Shown: positions 8,778 to 17,326 of the stretch, in pieces
How positions within the stretch are numbered: the first letter of the stretch is position 1
Layout: every line of letters starts with the position of its first letter
Assembly: GCA_013286315.1 (NCBI GenBank)
Contig: JABDFX010000007.1
Coordinates: 1-64,000, forward strand
DNA length: 64,000 nucleotides
Direction: 5' to 3'
Source of the DNA: Bacteroidota bacterium
GTDB lineage: Bacteria; Bacteroidota; Bacteroidia; Chitinophagales; Chitinophagaceae
Notes under the pieces: generated by a model
The model's database searches: none
Seen by the model: only the letters and a program-made list of their open reading frames with translations
Told to the model about the DNA's origin: nothing
Position numbers and translations under genes: made by a program

Positions 8778-9344
8778 TTATTCTTTCACCCTTTCCACAT
8801 ATTCGCCGGTTTTTGTGTTGACCCGTATCAATTCTCCTTCATTCACAAATAACGGAACATTCACTGTAGCACCTGTTTCCACTTTTGCCGGTTTGAGCGT
8901 GCGGGTTGCCGTATCCCCCTTCATCCCCGGTTCTGAATAAATAACCTTCAATACAATTTTATCAGGAAGTTCCACACCCATTGGTATTTCCGTTTCTGTA
9001 TTCATAATGACTGTAACCTCCTGACCATCTTTCAGGAATTGTGGTGCATCCACCATGCTTTCCTGCAAGGCAACCTGTTCAAAGGTTTCAGTATCCATGA
9101 AATTGTAACCTGAATCATCTTTATAAAGGAACTGATATGTTTTTCTTTCTACCCGAACCGGATAAATGTTGTCACCACTGTTCCAGGTTTTCTCAATACT
9201 CCGTGCGTTGTCGACCCCTTTTAACTTCGCCCATACTTTAGCTGCAGCCCTGGCTGTTTTGTTTTCACCAAAATCCACCACTGAGTAGAGGCTCCCGTCG
9301 AGTTTGATTATAAGCCCGCGACTGATATCTGCTGTATTTGCCAT
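8778..9344 (-). CDS. efp: Elongation factor P, with unusual domain I loop
   Basis: 188 residues, the standard three-domain length. EF-P rescues ribosomes stalled at polyproline. Domains II and III look normal (VTVIMNTETEIPMGVELPDKI; TGEYVERVKE at the end). The domain I loop that reaches the peptidyl-transferase centre normally has a PGKG-type turn with a modified Lys or Arg. Here the corresponding stretch is FGENKTARAAAKVWAKLK, residues 25-42, about two residues longer and without Pro-Gly. Lys29, Arg32 or Lys36 could be the tip residue. It heads the efp-accB-accC run. Confidence 0.93.
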   Translation of the reverse strand: MANTADISRGLIIKLDGSLYSVVDFGENKTARAAAKVWAKLKGVDNARSIEKTWNSGDNIYPVRVERKTYQFLYKDDSGYNFMDTETFEQVALQESMVDAPQFLKDGQEVTVIMNTETEIPMGVELPDKIVLKVIYSEPGMKGDTATRTLKPAKVETGATVNVPLFVNEGELIRVNTKTGEYVERVKE

Positions 9345-9856
9345 GAATGATTATTAATTGTTGCCTTAAAGGGCGACAAAACTAATGGTTTTTATGCTTT
9401 TTTCAATTTTCTGTAATTCTGCGTTTGGACATTTCCATTATCCGTTTCGGCATCTCCAATTATTTGTTTGGGAATTTTCATTTATCAGTATCGGCATCTT
9501 CCATTATCCATTTCGACACCTCTACTACCTGTTTCGGCATCTTCCATTATCCATTTCGACACCTCTACTACCCGTTTCGGCATCTCCTATTATCAGTTTC
9601 TGTATCTCCAAATATCCGTATGGGCATCTTCCATTATCCGTTCCGAGCCGCAAATTCAAAATCCGGCAGATTCACGCTTAAGAATTTAAGTTTAACCAAT
9701 ATTTACAAAAGGACTAACAGGATCGATGGAACTTTAAACGTTTATTTTCAGGCAGATATTGGTGATGTGTTTTGAGAGCCGGTCGATATTGCTAAACCCG
9801 GTAAATGGAATTATGAGCATCCCGCATTTTGCATTATTTTTATAAAAATATCCGGT
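9345..9856. repeat. 21-22 bp tandem array in the efp/thioredoxin divergent gap
   Basis: About ten degenerate units fill 9424-9651, with consensus close to TTTCGGCATCTTCCATTATC. Two 43-bp double units (from 9493 and 9536) are almost identical. The period equals two helical turns. The open frames inside are repeat translations only. The remaining 200 nt (9652-9856) hold the upstream region of the next gene, with no further element recognised. Confidence 0.85.
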
Positions 9857-10372
9857 ATGAAGTGTGTGCTGACCGTTATCCTGGGACTTTTATTTTTGTC
9901 ATCGGCGCATGCACAGGTGCCAAATAACGTACCTGAACCGCCCTATCTGAAAAATCCTGGCATTCCTCCTTTCCGTCTTCTGGAAGTAGACAGCCTCCAT
10001 TATTTAACTAAAGATGATCTCAAGAAAAATCATAGGGTCCTGGTTATTTTTTTCAGCCCGGAATGTGAACATTGCAAACATCAGATGCGGGATATTCTGG
10101 CAGATGCCAATAAATTCAAAGACATCGAAATCGTGATGGCAACTTTCCAGCCTTTTGACGAAATGAAATCTTTCTATACATACTTCCGGATCGCTGATCA
10201 TTCAAATATCCTGATGGGCAGGGATGATAAATATATGCTCCCCCCATATTACCGGATGCAAAGTCTGCCCTGCCTGGCCCTTTATGATAAAAAAGGTCAG
10301 TTCATCACAAAATTTGAAGGCAACCAGAAGGTTGACACACTTTTACTCGCTTTTCAGGGAAAGGAAAAATAA
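9857..10372 (+). CDS. Exported thioredoxin-fold protein (TlpA-like)
   Basis: 171 residues with a clear signal peptide ending AHAQ near residue 20. A thioredoxin fold follows, with VLVIFFSPECEHC carrying a CxxC redox pair at Cys70 and Cys73. The later LPCLALYDKKG has the cis-Pro strand region; here a Pro-Cys follows SL. The protein is probably a periplasmic thiol oxidoreductase or redox-dependent reductase. The substrate is unknown. It is a lone gene upstream of mdh. Confidence 0.8.
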   Translation: MKCVLTVILGLLFLSSAHAQVPNNVPEPPYLKNPGIPPFRLLEVDSLHYLTKDDLKKNHRVLVIFFSPECEHCKHQMRDILADANKFKDIEIVMATFQPFDEMKSFYTYFRIADHSNILMGRDDKYMLPPYYRMQSLPCLALYDKKGQFITKFEGNQKVDTLLLAFQGKEK

Positions 10373-10443
10373 TTGTCGATTGTTATTTGTCAATTGTTAA
10401 ATATCAATTCCGTTGACAATTAACAATTAACAATTAACAATTA
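10373..10443. repeat. Family B TTGACAATTAAC palindrome upstream of mdh
   Basis: The left side has TTGTCGATTG, TTGTCAATTG and TTAAATATC. The right side has TTGACAATTAACAATTAACA. These are inverted, short-period copies of the words found before ispH. The array runs straight into the candidate -7 box of mdh. Confidence 0.8.
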
Positions 10444-10449
10444 TCTTCG
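10413..10449 (+). promoter_or_regulatory. Candidate mdh promoter
   Basis: TATCTTCG at 10442-10449 is one base off TAnnTTTG, and TTGAC at 10413 lies about 26 bp upstream. Both elements are formed by or abut the family B repeat. Confidence 0.4.
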
Positions 10450-10470
10450 CCTTCACTTAAAAAATTTCCG

Positions 10471-11406
10471 ATGAAAGTAACAGTCGTAGGTGCAGGTGCC
10501 GTAGGCGCAACCTGTGCAGATAATATTGCCCGCAAAGAACTCGCCGAAGAACTTGTTTTACTCGACATCAGAGAAGGATTCGCAGAAGGAAAGGCGCAGG
10601 ATATTATGCAATCTGCCACGTTGCTGGGGTTCGATACACGTGTAAGCGGAAGTACCAACGACTATACCAAAACGGCCGGCAGTGATGTCGTGGTAATTAC
10701 CTCCGGCTTACCCAGGAAGCCCGGTATGACACGTGAAGAACTGATAGGCACAAATGCGGGCATCGTAAAGACGGTGACCGATAATATTCTAAAGTATTCA
10801 CCGGAGGCCCTCCTCATCATCATTAGCAACCCGATGGACACAATGACCTATCTGACCTTGAAAGAATCAGGTTTACCCAGGGAAAGGATTATCGGCATGG
10901 GCGGCACGCTGGATAGTTCAAGATTTAAATATCAGCTCAGTCAGCATCTCGGCTGCAGCCCGGCAGACCTGAATGCCCTTGTGATCGGTGGCCATGGTGA
11001 CACAACTATGATTCCATTGATCCGCTTTGCAACCTGGAATAGTGTACCTGTTACTAAATTATTGTCCGAAGAAAAACAAAAACAAATTGTCGCCGATACG
11101 ATGGTTGGTGGTGCCACGCTTACCAAACTGATAGGAACTTCCGCCTGGTATGCTCCGGGTGCGGCCGGCGCAGCATTGGTGGAAACGATTGTAAGGGACG
11201 AAAAGAAATTATTCACCTGTTGCGTGTCCCTGGAAGGCGAATACGGACAAAGAGATATCTGCCTGGGCGTTCCGGTAACCATTGGCAAGAAAGGCTGGGA
11301 GAAAATCATTCCCTTCGAACTCAATGCCGATGAAAAGGCCCTTTTTGCAAAAAGCGCCGATGCCGTGCGAAATATGAATGACGTGTTGTCAACTTTAAAA
11401 GCTTAA
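10471..11406 (+). CDS. mdh: Malate dehydrogenase
   Basis: 311 residues of the LDH-like NAD-dependent malate dehydrogenase type. The features are the N-terminal GAGAVGATCA nucleotide loop, Asp in LLDIREG for NAD, and LPRKPGMTREEL, whose Arg on the mobile loop selects malate over lactate. NPMDTMTYL and catalytic His in GGHGDTTMIPL are also present. It acts in the TCA cycle in the cytoplasm. It is a single gene followed by a long palindrome at 11427-11544. Confidence 0.95.
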   Translation: MKVTVVGAGAVGATCADNIARKELAEELVLLDIREGFAEGKAQDIMQSATLLGFDTRVSGSTNDYTKTAGSDVVVITSGLPRKPGMTREELIGTNAGIVKTVTDNILKYSPEALLIIISNPMDTMTYLTLKESGLPRERIIGMGGTLDSSRFKYQLSQHLGCSPADLNALVIGGHGDTTMIPLIRFATWNSVPVTKLLSEEKQKQIVADTMVGGATLTKLIGTSAWYAPGAAGAALVETIVRDEKKLFTCCVSLEGEYGQRDICLGVPVTIGKKGWEKIIPFELNADEKALFAKSADAVRNMNDVLSTLKA

Positions 11407-11426
11407 ATAAGAGCGGACAGCATGAC

Positions 11427-11544
11427 TTTCACAATTTGGGATTGTGGAATTGTGGGAAATGTGAAAATGAAATTTAAAATTTAATTTGAAATTTCATTTT
11501 CACTCCCTCATATCTGCATAGTTCCACAATTCCAAATTGTGAAA
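11427..11544. repeat. Nested AT-rich palindrome after mdh
   Basis: The outer arms TTTCACAATTTGG (11427-11439) and CCAAATTGTGAAA (11532-11544) are perfect inverted copies. So are the inner arms GTGAAAATGAAATTT (11461-11475) and AAATTTCATTTTCAC (11489-11503). CACAATT/AATTGTG words recur several times. It may act as an mRNA 3'-end structure. Confidence 0.8.
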
Positions 11545-11690
11545 ATCGGGCTATTTAGTCCGGTTAGGCTCTTGACAATCTCAACCCTCCGTATTACCTT
11601 TAGGCTTTCTTTCGAATCTTCCCTACTGTACATCCTCGTATCCAGCGAAAAGTCGCATAGAATCCAACGTACTTACAACCCGTTATTCGT

Positions 11691-12368
11691 ATGCGAGGAT
11701 TTCTACTTTCGACCGTATTCGTTTTTTTCATTTCTGGGCTGCTTGCACAGACAGACAGTTCTGCACCTATCGCGCGGAATGATACAGATGCATTGGCGCA
11801 GCAGGCAGAAAATACTGTACAACCCGCACAAAGTGAAGCTGCTGCGAAACAGGCACAGATTGATTGGGCATTTCGTGGACATGATCCAAAAAAAGACGCC
11901 AATCTGAATCCCTTCATAAACAAGAAAATCAACCCCGATAGTAACCGGTTCATCAATCCTTCTTCGAATTATAATATGAATCCCCTGAAGGAAATTTCAC
12001 TGAACCCGACACAAAACGCTTCCATCAACCCGATGATCAATCTGCAGTTGAATCCGCAGTCGAATGACGTGCTGAATCCGGTGATCATGAAGGGCCTTCG
12101 CCCTACGACCGAAACCTGGAAAGGATTGTTTCTGTTCAACGATTCAAACCAGCTCTTTGGATATATTTCGATTGCTACCCAATATGTGATGTTGTCCTTT
12201 GACAATAGCGGAACCTGGAATGGCTATTATGTTAAGGCCGGTGAAAATATGTATAATTACTTTACATTGTTCGGCGTATGGACCGGTATGTTCCTTTGTT
12301 ATGACAACCAGAGCGGTTACAATCTGTTCGACAAAAATGGCAAATGGACCCACATATACATAAAATAA
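11691..12368 (+). CDS. Secreted Asn-Pro octapeptide-repeat protein, copy 1
   Basis: 225 residues, family not recognised. A signal peptide ends near LLAQ (residue 20). A Gln/Ala-rich linker (21-60) leads to eight consecutive eight-residue repeats of the form hydrophobic-Asn-Pro-x-x-Asn-x-x (about 68-135), for example LNPFINKK, INPDSNRF and INPSSNYN. The last 85 residues form a separate domain beginning ETWKGLFLF, with repeated GxW/TW motifs (GTWNGYYVKAG, GVWTGMFLCYD, GKWTHIYIK). The tandem paralog lies 58 nt downstream. The regular eight-residue period suggests a solenoid or extended surface stalk. Function is unknown. Confidence 0.7.
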   Translation: MRGFLLSTVFVFFISGLLAQTDSSAPIARNDTDALAQQAENTVQPAQSEAAAKQAQIDWAFRGHDPKKDANLNPFINKKINPDSNRFINPSSNYNMNPLKEISLNPTQNASINPMINLQLNPQSNDVLNPVIMKGLRPTTETWKGLFLFNDSNQLFGYISIATQYVMLSFDNSGTWNGYYVKAGENMYNYFTLFGVWTGMFLCYDNQSGYNLFDKNGKWTHIYIK

Positions 12369-12426
12369 AAACCCGTATAAAATCTACATTTTAAATTTAG
12401 AAACCCGTAACCCAAACACTAATAGA

Positions 12427-12993
12427 ATGAAAAAAATTTTACTCTTATCTCTCGCGAGTCTGTTGATGATCCCTGTGGGATTTTCCCAAAGCCTCGAAAA
12501 CCGACACGACCCAAAGATTGATTTTAATCTGAGCCCCACGTTTAACAGCACATTGAATCCGGAAAAGAATTCGAATATCAATCCGAAATATAATTGGAAC
12601 ATCAATCCGATGCACAATAACGATGTGAACCCCGAGTTCAACAGTACCATCAATCCCCTCAATCATTTTGAACTGAATCCGGATATAAACAAAACGTTGA
12701 ACCCGATGTACCACAATGAATATCATCCGAAGAATCCTGCCTGGAAAGGGCTTTATATCTTTAATAAGACGGATGACCTGATTGGATATGTTTCCATTGC
12801 CACCCAGCAACTCATGTTAACTTTTGACATACAAGGCGACTGGACCGGGTTTTATGTAAGAGCATCGCCGGGCATTTTTAATCATTTTGATGTGAAAGGT
12901 ACATGGGACGGAAATTATTTATGTTTTGACTCCGTAATCGGTTATAATATTTTTGACAAAAGCGGTACCTGGACGGGTCAGCATATCAAATAA
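12427..12993 (+). CDS. Secreted Asn-Pro octapeptide-repeat protein, copy 2
   Basis: 188 residues, paralog of the preceding gene. The signal peptide ends at GFSQ (residue 21). The same octads follow without the Gln/Ala linker: LNPEKNSN, INPKYNWN, INPMHNND, VNPEFNST and so on (about 35-100). The C-terminal domain is better conserved than the repeats and shares WKGL-IFN, GY-SIATQ, LTFD and a closing GTWTG. It overlaps the 3' end of the convergent glycosyltransferase gene by 8 nt. Family not recognised; probably cell-surface or periplasmic. Confidence 0.75.
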   Translation: MKKILLLSLASLLMIPVGFSQSLENRHDPKIDFNLSPTFNSTLNPEKNSNINPKYNWNINPMHNNDVNPEFNSTINPLNHFELNPDINKTLNPMYHNEYHPKNPAWKGLYIFNKTDDLIGYVSIATQQLMLTFDIQGDWTGFYVRASPGIFNHFDVKGTWDGNYLCFDSVIGYNIFDKSGTWTGQHIK

Positions 12994-14008
12994 TAGCAAG
13001 TCTTTCACGGATCCGGGCAACCACCTCGGCGGGGTCTATATTTTCCATGCATTTAAAATGGCCGAGTGGGCATGCATCATACCCGATCTTTGAACAGGGC
13101 CTGCAACGCAGATTATTTATCTCGATGATGTCGTAGGGAAGCTCATTTTTTCTGGCTCCCGTGGCTTGTATAAATTTACTCCCATAATAAGGGGACATGC
13201 CAAAAGCAGGCACTGTATTTCCCCAAAGCGAAATCAATGGCCGTTTATATGCGGCAGCAATATGCATCAGACCGGTGTCATTGGTTACGACTAATTTTGC
13301 CCTGCGTACCAGATCGGCCGATTCATTTAAGCCGAATTTTCCACAGGCATTATAAATTTTGATCTTATCGCTTGCGGCAATCCGGTCACCTTCATCTGCA
13401 TCTTCCAGCCCTCCGAGCAATACAATTGGATGATCCAGCAATTCGCAAAGTCTTTTCACATGATGAAAAGGGTATTTTTTTGTATTCAGCGCTGCCCCGA
13501 TCACCACACCTACAAAGCCCAGTTGGTGAGGCGTTGGCAGATCTGAGTCATTGATGACGTCTTCTTTTGAAATAAAATAATCCAGCCCCGCACCATCGTT
13601 TTTAACACCAAAAGATGCAACCGTATCCATATACCGATCTACAATATGGACATCCGGAAGAAGATTCCATTTGAAACTTGTATAGATCCATTTGCGCACA
13701 TTGAGTTTATCGAAGGAATAGGATTTGACTTTCAAGGCATCCTTTACTTTCATGGAACGGAGATTATGATGCAGGTCGATGATATAATCGAAATTCTCCC
13801 GTTTCAACTCCGCGATCATGGTCTGCAGACTTTTTTCCAGATAATGCGCTCTGTCGATATACGGATTCGATGAAAGAATCTGCATGTAGGTGGACTTCGT
13901 GAGATAATGTATCACCGCATCCGGAACCTGTTTTTTCAGACACCGGATAACGGGCGTAGTCAGCACAATATCCCCGATGGAGGAAAGACGAATAATTAAG
14001 AATTTCAT
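12986..14008 (-). CDS. Glycosyltransferase family 9 (heptosyltransferase-like)
   Basis: 340 residues. The N-terminus MKFLIIRLSSIGDIVLTTPV and the late TNDTGLMHIAAAYKRPLISLWG are hallmarks of GT9 enzymes that add heptose or a similar sugar to lipopolysaccharide core. The Asp in TNDTG lies in the ADP-sugar pocket in this family. A cysteine-rich stretch near the C-terminus (RCRPCSKIG, DACPLGHFKC) is common in Bacteroidota members. The 3' end overlaps the octad protein gene by 8 nt. Confidence 0.88.
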   Translation of the reverse strand: MKFLIIRLSSIGDIVLTTPVIRCLKKQVPDAVIHYLTKSTYMQILSSNPYIDRAHYLEKSLQTMIAELKRENFDYIIDLHHNLRSMKVKDALKVKSYSFDKLNVRKWIYTSFKWNLLPDVHIVDRYMDTVASFGVKNDGAGLDYFISKEDVINDSDLPTPHQLGFVGVVIGAALNTKKYPFHHVKRLCELLDHPIVLLGGLEDADEGDRIAASDKIKIYNACGKFGLNESADLVRRAKLVVTNDTGLMHIAAAYKRPLISLWGNTVPAFGMSPYYGSKFIQATGARKNELPYDIIEINNLRCRPCSKIGYDACPLGHFKCMENIDPAEVVARIRERLAII

Positions 14009-14075
14009 CAGATAAGTATATACGGGAAAATCAGGCGCGAAGATAGGGATTCAGTGTTCGAAGACCGCAACAGGG

Positions 14076-15323
14076 CTATTGTTCTGTATAATTCAGGTCC
14101 TTATGATAAGTCTCATCAGTGAAATAAAAAGCGATCAGGCTGATCAGCGTAACGATAGCCCCGGTGATGATGCCGCTGCGAACAAGGGTCCAGCCCCAGC
14201 TCTTTTGAAAAAGATCCAGAAAAAGCAGATTCAACAAGGGCAAAACTCCGCGAACCATATTGGGTATCGTAGTGGCTGCAGTGGCCCTCAGATTGGTTCC
14301 GAATTGTTCCGCTCCCATGGTCACAAAAATGGCCCAGTACCCGTTGGAAAACCCGAGCAATGCGCAGCAGAAATACATAATGGAATCACTATTGTTCAGA
14401 CCCGAAAAGAATAGAAAACCGGATATGATACCTAAAATATAAAATGTCAGCAACCCCTTTTTGCGGCTTTTATACCATTGGCAAAGAAATCCACCGAAAA
14501 CATCTCCGACAGAAAGGGCAACATAGGCAAACATGACAGACCTGCCGGAATCCAGGCTGGTACTGCCATACATAGCTTTTGCAAACCGATCGCTTTGATT
14601 TACCATGATTCCGATTACGAACCAGGTCGGAAGACCAATCAGGATAGCGTTCAGATATTTTCGGAAACGGATCCTGTTTGTAAAAAACATAAAAAAATTA
14701 CCTCTTTTAACAGCCTGCTGCTTTATCTGGATGAACATTCCTGATTCCACCACGCTGATACGCATTACAAGCAGGACCATTCCCAGAAACCCGCCTATTT
14801 TATAACATAATCTCCAGTCTTTCGTAAACTGATAGGTAAAATAAGCCCCTACTGCACCCAGGAGCCCGATACCGGCTACCATCGCAGTACCGATGCCCCT
14901 TTTATCCTTTGGCAGCAGTTCGCTCACCAGTGTAATACCGGCTCCCAATTCGCCTGCCAGGCCCAAACCAGCCACAAACCGGCAAAGCGCATATTGGTCG
15001 ACGGTATGAATAAAGGCCGTAAAGAAATTTGCCGTGGAATACAGGATGATGGAGCCAAAAAGCACAGAAAGCCTGCCTTTTTTATCTGCCAGCACACCCC
15101 AGGCTATTCCCCCGATCAGCAAACCAATCATCTGCCAGTTAATCACTTTACTGCTGTCAGCCAGCATACTCGCATCCGTAGAGCCTACATGCAAAAGGGA
15201 TTCTTTTTTAACAATGGTAAAAAGCAACAGGTCGTAGATATCTACAAAATAACCGAGGGCGGCAACGATAACCGCGAGATTAAAAATTCCGGGAGGGCGT
15301 TTGGCAGTAACAGAAAGGCTCAT
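14076..15323 (-). CDS. MFS transporter
   Basis: 415 residues with about 12 predicted membrane segments. The MFS loop 2-3 motif is GVLADKKGRLSVLFG (residues about 78-92), and the second-half partner is GGFLCQWYKSRKKGLL. The N-terminus YFVDIYDLLLF resembles the metabolite:H+ symporter/sialate-type branch. The substrate cannot be assigned. The start ATG overlaps the stop of the DedA gene by 4 nt, so the two are translationally coupled. Confidence 0.85.
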   Translation of the reverse strand: MSLSVTAKRPPGIFNLAVIVAALGYFVDIYDLLLFTIVKKESLLHVGSTDASMLADSSKVINWQMIGLLIGGIAWGVLADKKGRLSVLFGSIILYSTANFFTAFIHTVDQYALCRFVAGLGLAGELGAGITLVSELLPKDKRGIGTAMVAGIGLLGAVGAYFTYQFTKDWRLCYKIGGFLGMVLLVMRISVVESGMFIQIKQQAVKRGNFFMFFTNRIRFRKYLNAILIGLPTWFVIGIMVNQSDRFAKAMYGSTSLDSGRSVMFAYVALSVGDVFGGFLCQWYKSRKKGLLTFYILGIISGFLFFSGLNNSDSIMYFCCALLGFSNGYWAIFVTMGAEQFGTNLRATAATTIPNMVRGVLPLLNLLFLDLFQKSWGWTLVRSGIITGAIVTLISLIAFYFTDETYHKDLNYTEQ

Positions 15324-16018
15324 AAGTCTTCAGGATGTGAACTTGGCTTTTTCCCAAAAAACATTTTATATAAAACGGGAAGAGTCGTTATCAGCACGAT
15401 GCCAATGACAATCACTTCCAGATGTTTTTTTAAATCAAAATTAAATTTATTCATGAAAAATTTATCCAGATAATGACCGGCAAATAACATGAGGAATACC
15501 CAGGACACGCAACCGATGATATTATAATACATGAATTTTTTCTTCTCCATTCGTACGATACCTGCTACGATCGGAGCAAAGGTCCGGATGATGGGTAAAA
15601 ACCGTGCAAATACGATTGCCTGGCCTCCATGTTTATCATAGAAAGTTTTTGCATCAAAAAGATGTTTCTTCTTAAAAAAGAAGTTGTCCTTGCGCTGGAA
15701 AAGATAGTCACCGCTTTTTTTGCCAAACCAGTATCCAACCATATTTCCGAGCATACCGCAGACTGAAACTAAAATCCAAAGTATGATAATATTAAAAAAA
15801 TCACTGCCCGTTCCACCCGGAATCAGCTTATCGATGAGTTTTTGGCTGTAAATCCCTGCAACAAAGAGGAGACTGTCACCGGGAAGAAAGAATCCGACCA
15901 TGAGCCCGGTTTCTGCAAAAACTATAAAAAGCATTACCCAGAGGCCGCCGTTATTGATGTAAAATTCGGGATTCAGCAGGTCCCTGAAAGTAATTGCCAG
16001 AAGATGTATCATACGCAT
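15320..16018 (-). CDS. DedA-family membrane protein
   Basis: 232 residues of the SNARE-associated/DedA (VTT) family. FFLPGDSLLFVAG near residues 43-55 and the FARFLPIIRTFAPIVAGI segment near 140-157 are diagnostic. Members act in flipping of undecaprenyl phosphate or phospholipids and affect envelope homeostasis. About five hydrophobic segments are present. It is the first gene of a two-gene unit with the MFS transporter. Confidence 0.9.
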   Translation of the reverse strand: MRMIHLLAITFRDLLNPEFYINNGGLWVMLFIVFAETGLMVGFFLPGDSLLFVAGIYSQKLIDKLIPGGTGSDFFNIIILWILVSVCGMLGNMVGYWFGKKSGDYLFQRKDNFFFKKKHLFDAKTFYDKHGGQAIVFARFLPIIRTFAPIVAGIVRMEKKKFMYYNIIGCVSWVFLMLFAGHYLDKFFMNKFNFDLKKHLEVIVIGIVLITTLPVLYKMFFGKKPSSHPEDL

Positions 16019-16099
16019 GCATTGTCCCGGATCATTTGAATCCTAGCCGCCGCCAAATTAAGATTTAAAAGCAAATAATGAAATGAAAATACCGGTTCG

Positions 16100-17326
16100 T
16101 TATTCCAGTGCTCCTTCCATTTTACATATAACCGCTGAGGCCAAACTGTTTCCGACCACATTCGTTGCACTTCTTGCCATATCAAGGATCTGATCGATTC
16201 CTAACAATAATAACAAACCTTGCTGAGGGATATGAAACATGGATAAGGTTCCTGCAATTACAACGAGGGCTGCACGCGGAACACCGGCGACGCCCTTGCT
16301 CGTAAGCATGAGAACCAGCAGCATGGTAACCTGCGTGCCAAAAGATAAATGCATGTTGTATGCCTGCGCAATGAAAAGCGATGCGAATCCCATATACAAC
16401 ATGCTACCGTCCAGGTTAAACGAATATCCCAGTGGCAAAACAAAACTGACTATCCTTTTTGGGCAACCTGATTTTTCCAGGGCTTCAATGAGTCGCGGAA
16501 AGGCCGCTTCCGAACTGGCAGTCGTAAAGGCGAGTAATACCAGTTCCTTTACGTTCTTCAATACAACGTAAACTTTTTTCCCGATCCATAAATAACTGAT
16601 GCCCATCAACAGGAGCCATAATAACAAAATGCTCAAATAAAAGATCCCGATAAATTTTCCATATGTAATTAAAATCTCCGGGCCCTTCAATGAGAGAATG
16701 GCTGATACGGCTGCAAATGCCGCAAGCGGCGCAACATACATGACATAAGTTGTTACTTTCAGAATGATTTCGGTTAATGAATCAAGGACACGGATAAATA
16801 CTTTTCCTTTTTCGCCAATGGCTGCTGTGGCAATTCCAAAAAATATGGCAAATACCACGATCTGCAGGATCTCATTATTTGCCATGGATTCAATGAAACT
16901 TCTGGGGAACACATGGGTAATAAATGTCTTGAAACTTAGGGTCGAGCCGTTTTCTATTTTGCCTGCTTCAGAAAGATCCGGGATGGGGAGATTCAGAGTA
17001 TCTCCCAGGTTTACGATGTTCATAATAATTAGTCCCAGGAGCAACGAGATCAGAGAAGCTCCAAGGAACCATGCCAATGTTTTTGCACCAATTCTTCCAA
17101 CGGCTTTCGTATCGCCCATTTTTGCGATGCCTGTTACCAGACTCGAAAACACCAGCGGTGCAATGATCATTTTTATCAGGCGCAGAAAAATGTCCGTTAT
17201 GATGGACATATAATCCGAAAACTGTTCGCTCCAGTAGATGCCTGCTTTGTGATGAATCAATAATCCGATTATGATTCCTGCCGTCATGGCAATGATGATC
17301 CATCCGGTTAATCCGGGTCTATTCAT
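16100..17326 (-). CDS. Dicarboxylate/amino acid:cation symporter
   Basis: 408 residues of the DAACS (GltP/DctA-like) family. The serine-rich re-entrant loop is represented by LAFTTASSEAAFPRLIE. The substrate motif is LPLGYSFNLDGSMLYMG, close to the NMDG-type helix 7 motif, and later TSKGVAGVPRAALVVIAGT forms hairpin 2. It imports C4-dicarboxylates or acidic amino acids with protons or sodium. It is upstream-divergent from the amino-acid permease across a repeat-rich gap. Confidence 0.92.
   Translation of the reverse strand: MNRPGLTGWIIIAMTAGIIIGLLIHHKAGIYWSEQFSDYMSIITDIFLRLIKMIIAPLVFSSLVTGIAKMGDTKAVGRIGAKTLAWFLGASLISLLLGLIIMNIVNLGDTLNLPIPDLSEAGKIENGSTLSFKTFITHVFPRSFIESMANNEILQIVVFAIFFGIATAAIGEKGKVFIRVLDSLTEIILKVTTYVMYVAPLAAFAAVSAILSLKGPEILITYGKFIGIFYLSILLLWLLLMGISYLWIGKKVYVVLKNVKELVLLAFTTASSEAAFPRLIEALEKSGCPKRIVSFVLPLGYSFNLDGSMLYMGFASLFIAQAYNMHLSFGTQVTMLLVLMLTSKGVAGVPRAALVVIAGTLSMFHIPQQGLLLLLGIDQILDMARSATNVVGNSLASAVICKMEGALE

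Noticed and set aside
9385-9775. Three overlapping plus-strand open frames over the 22-bp array
   Set aside because: They are translations of the DNA repeat in three frames and show no start signal or family.
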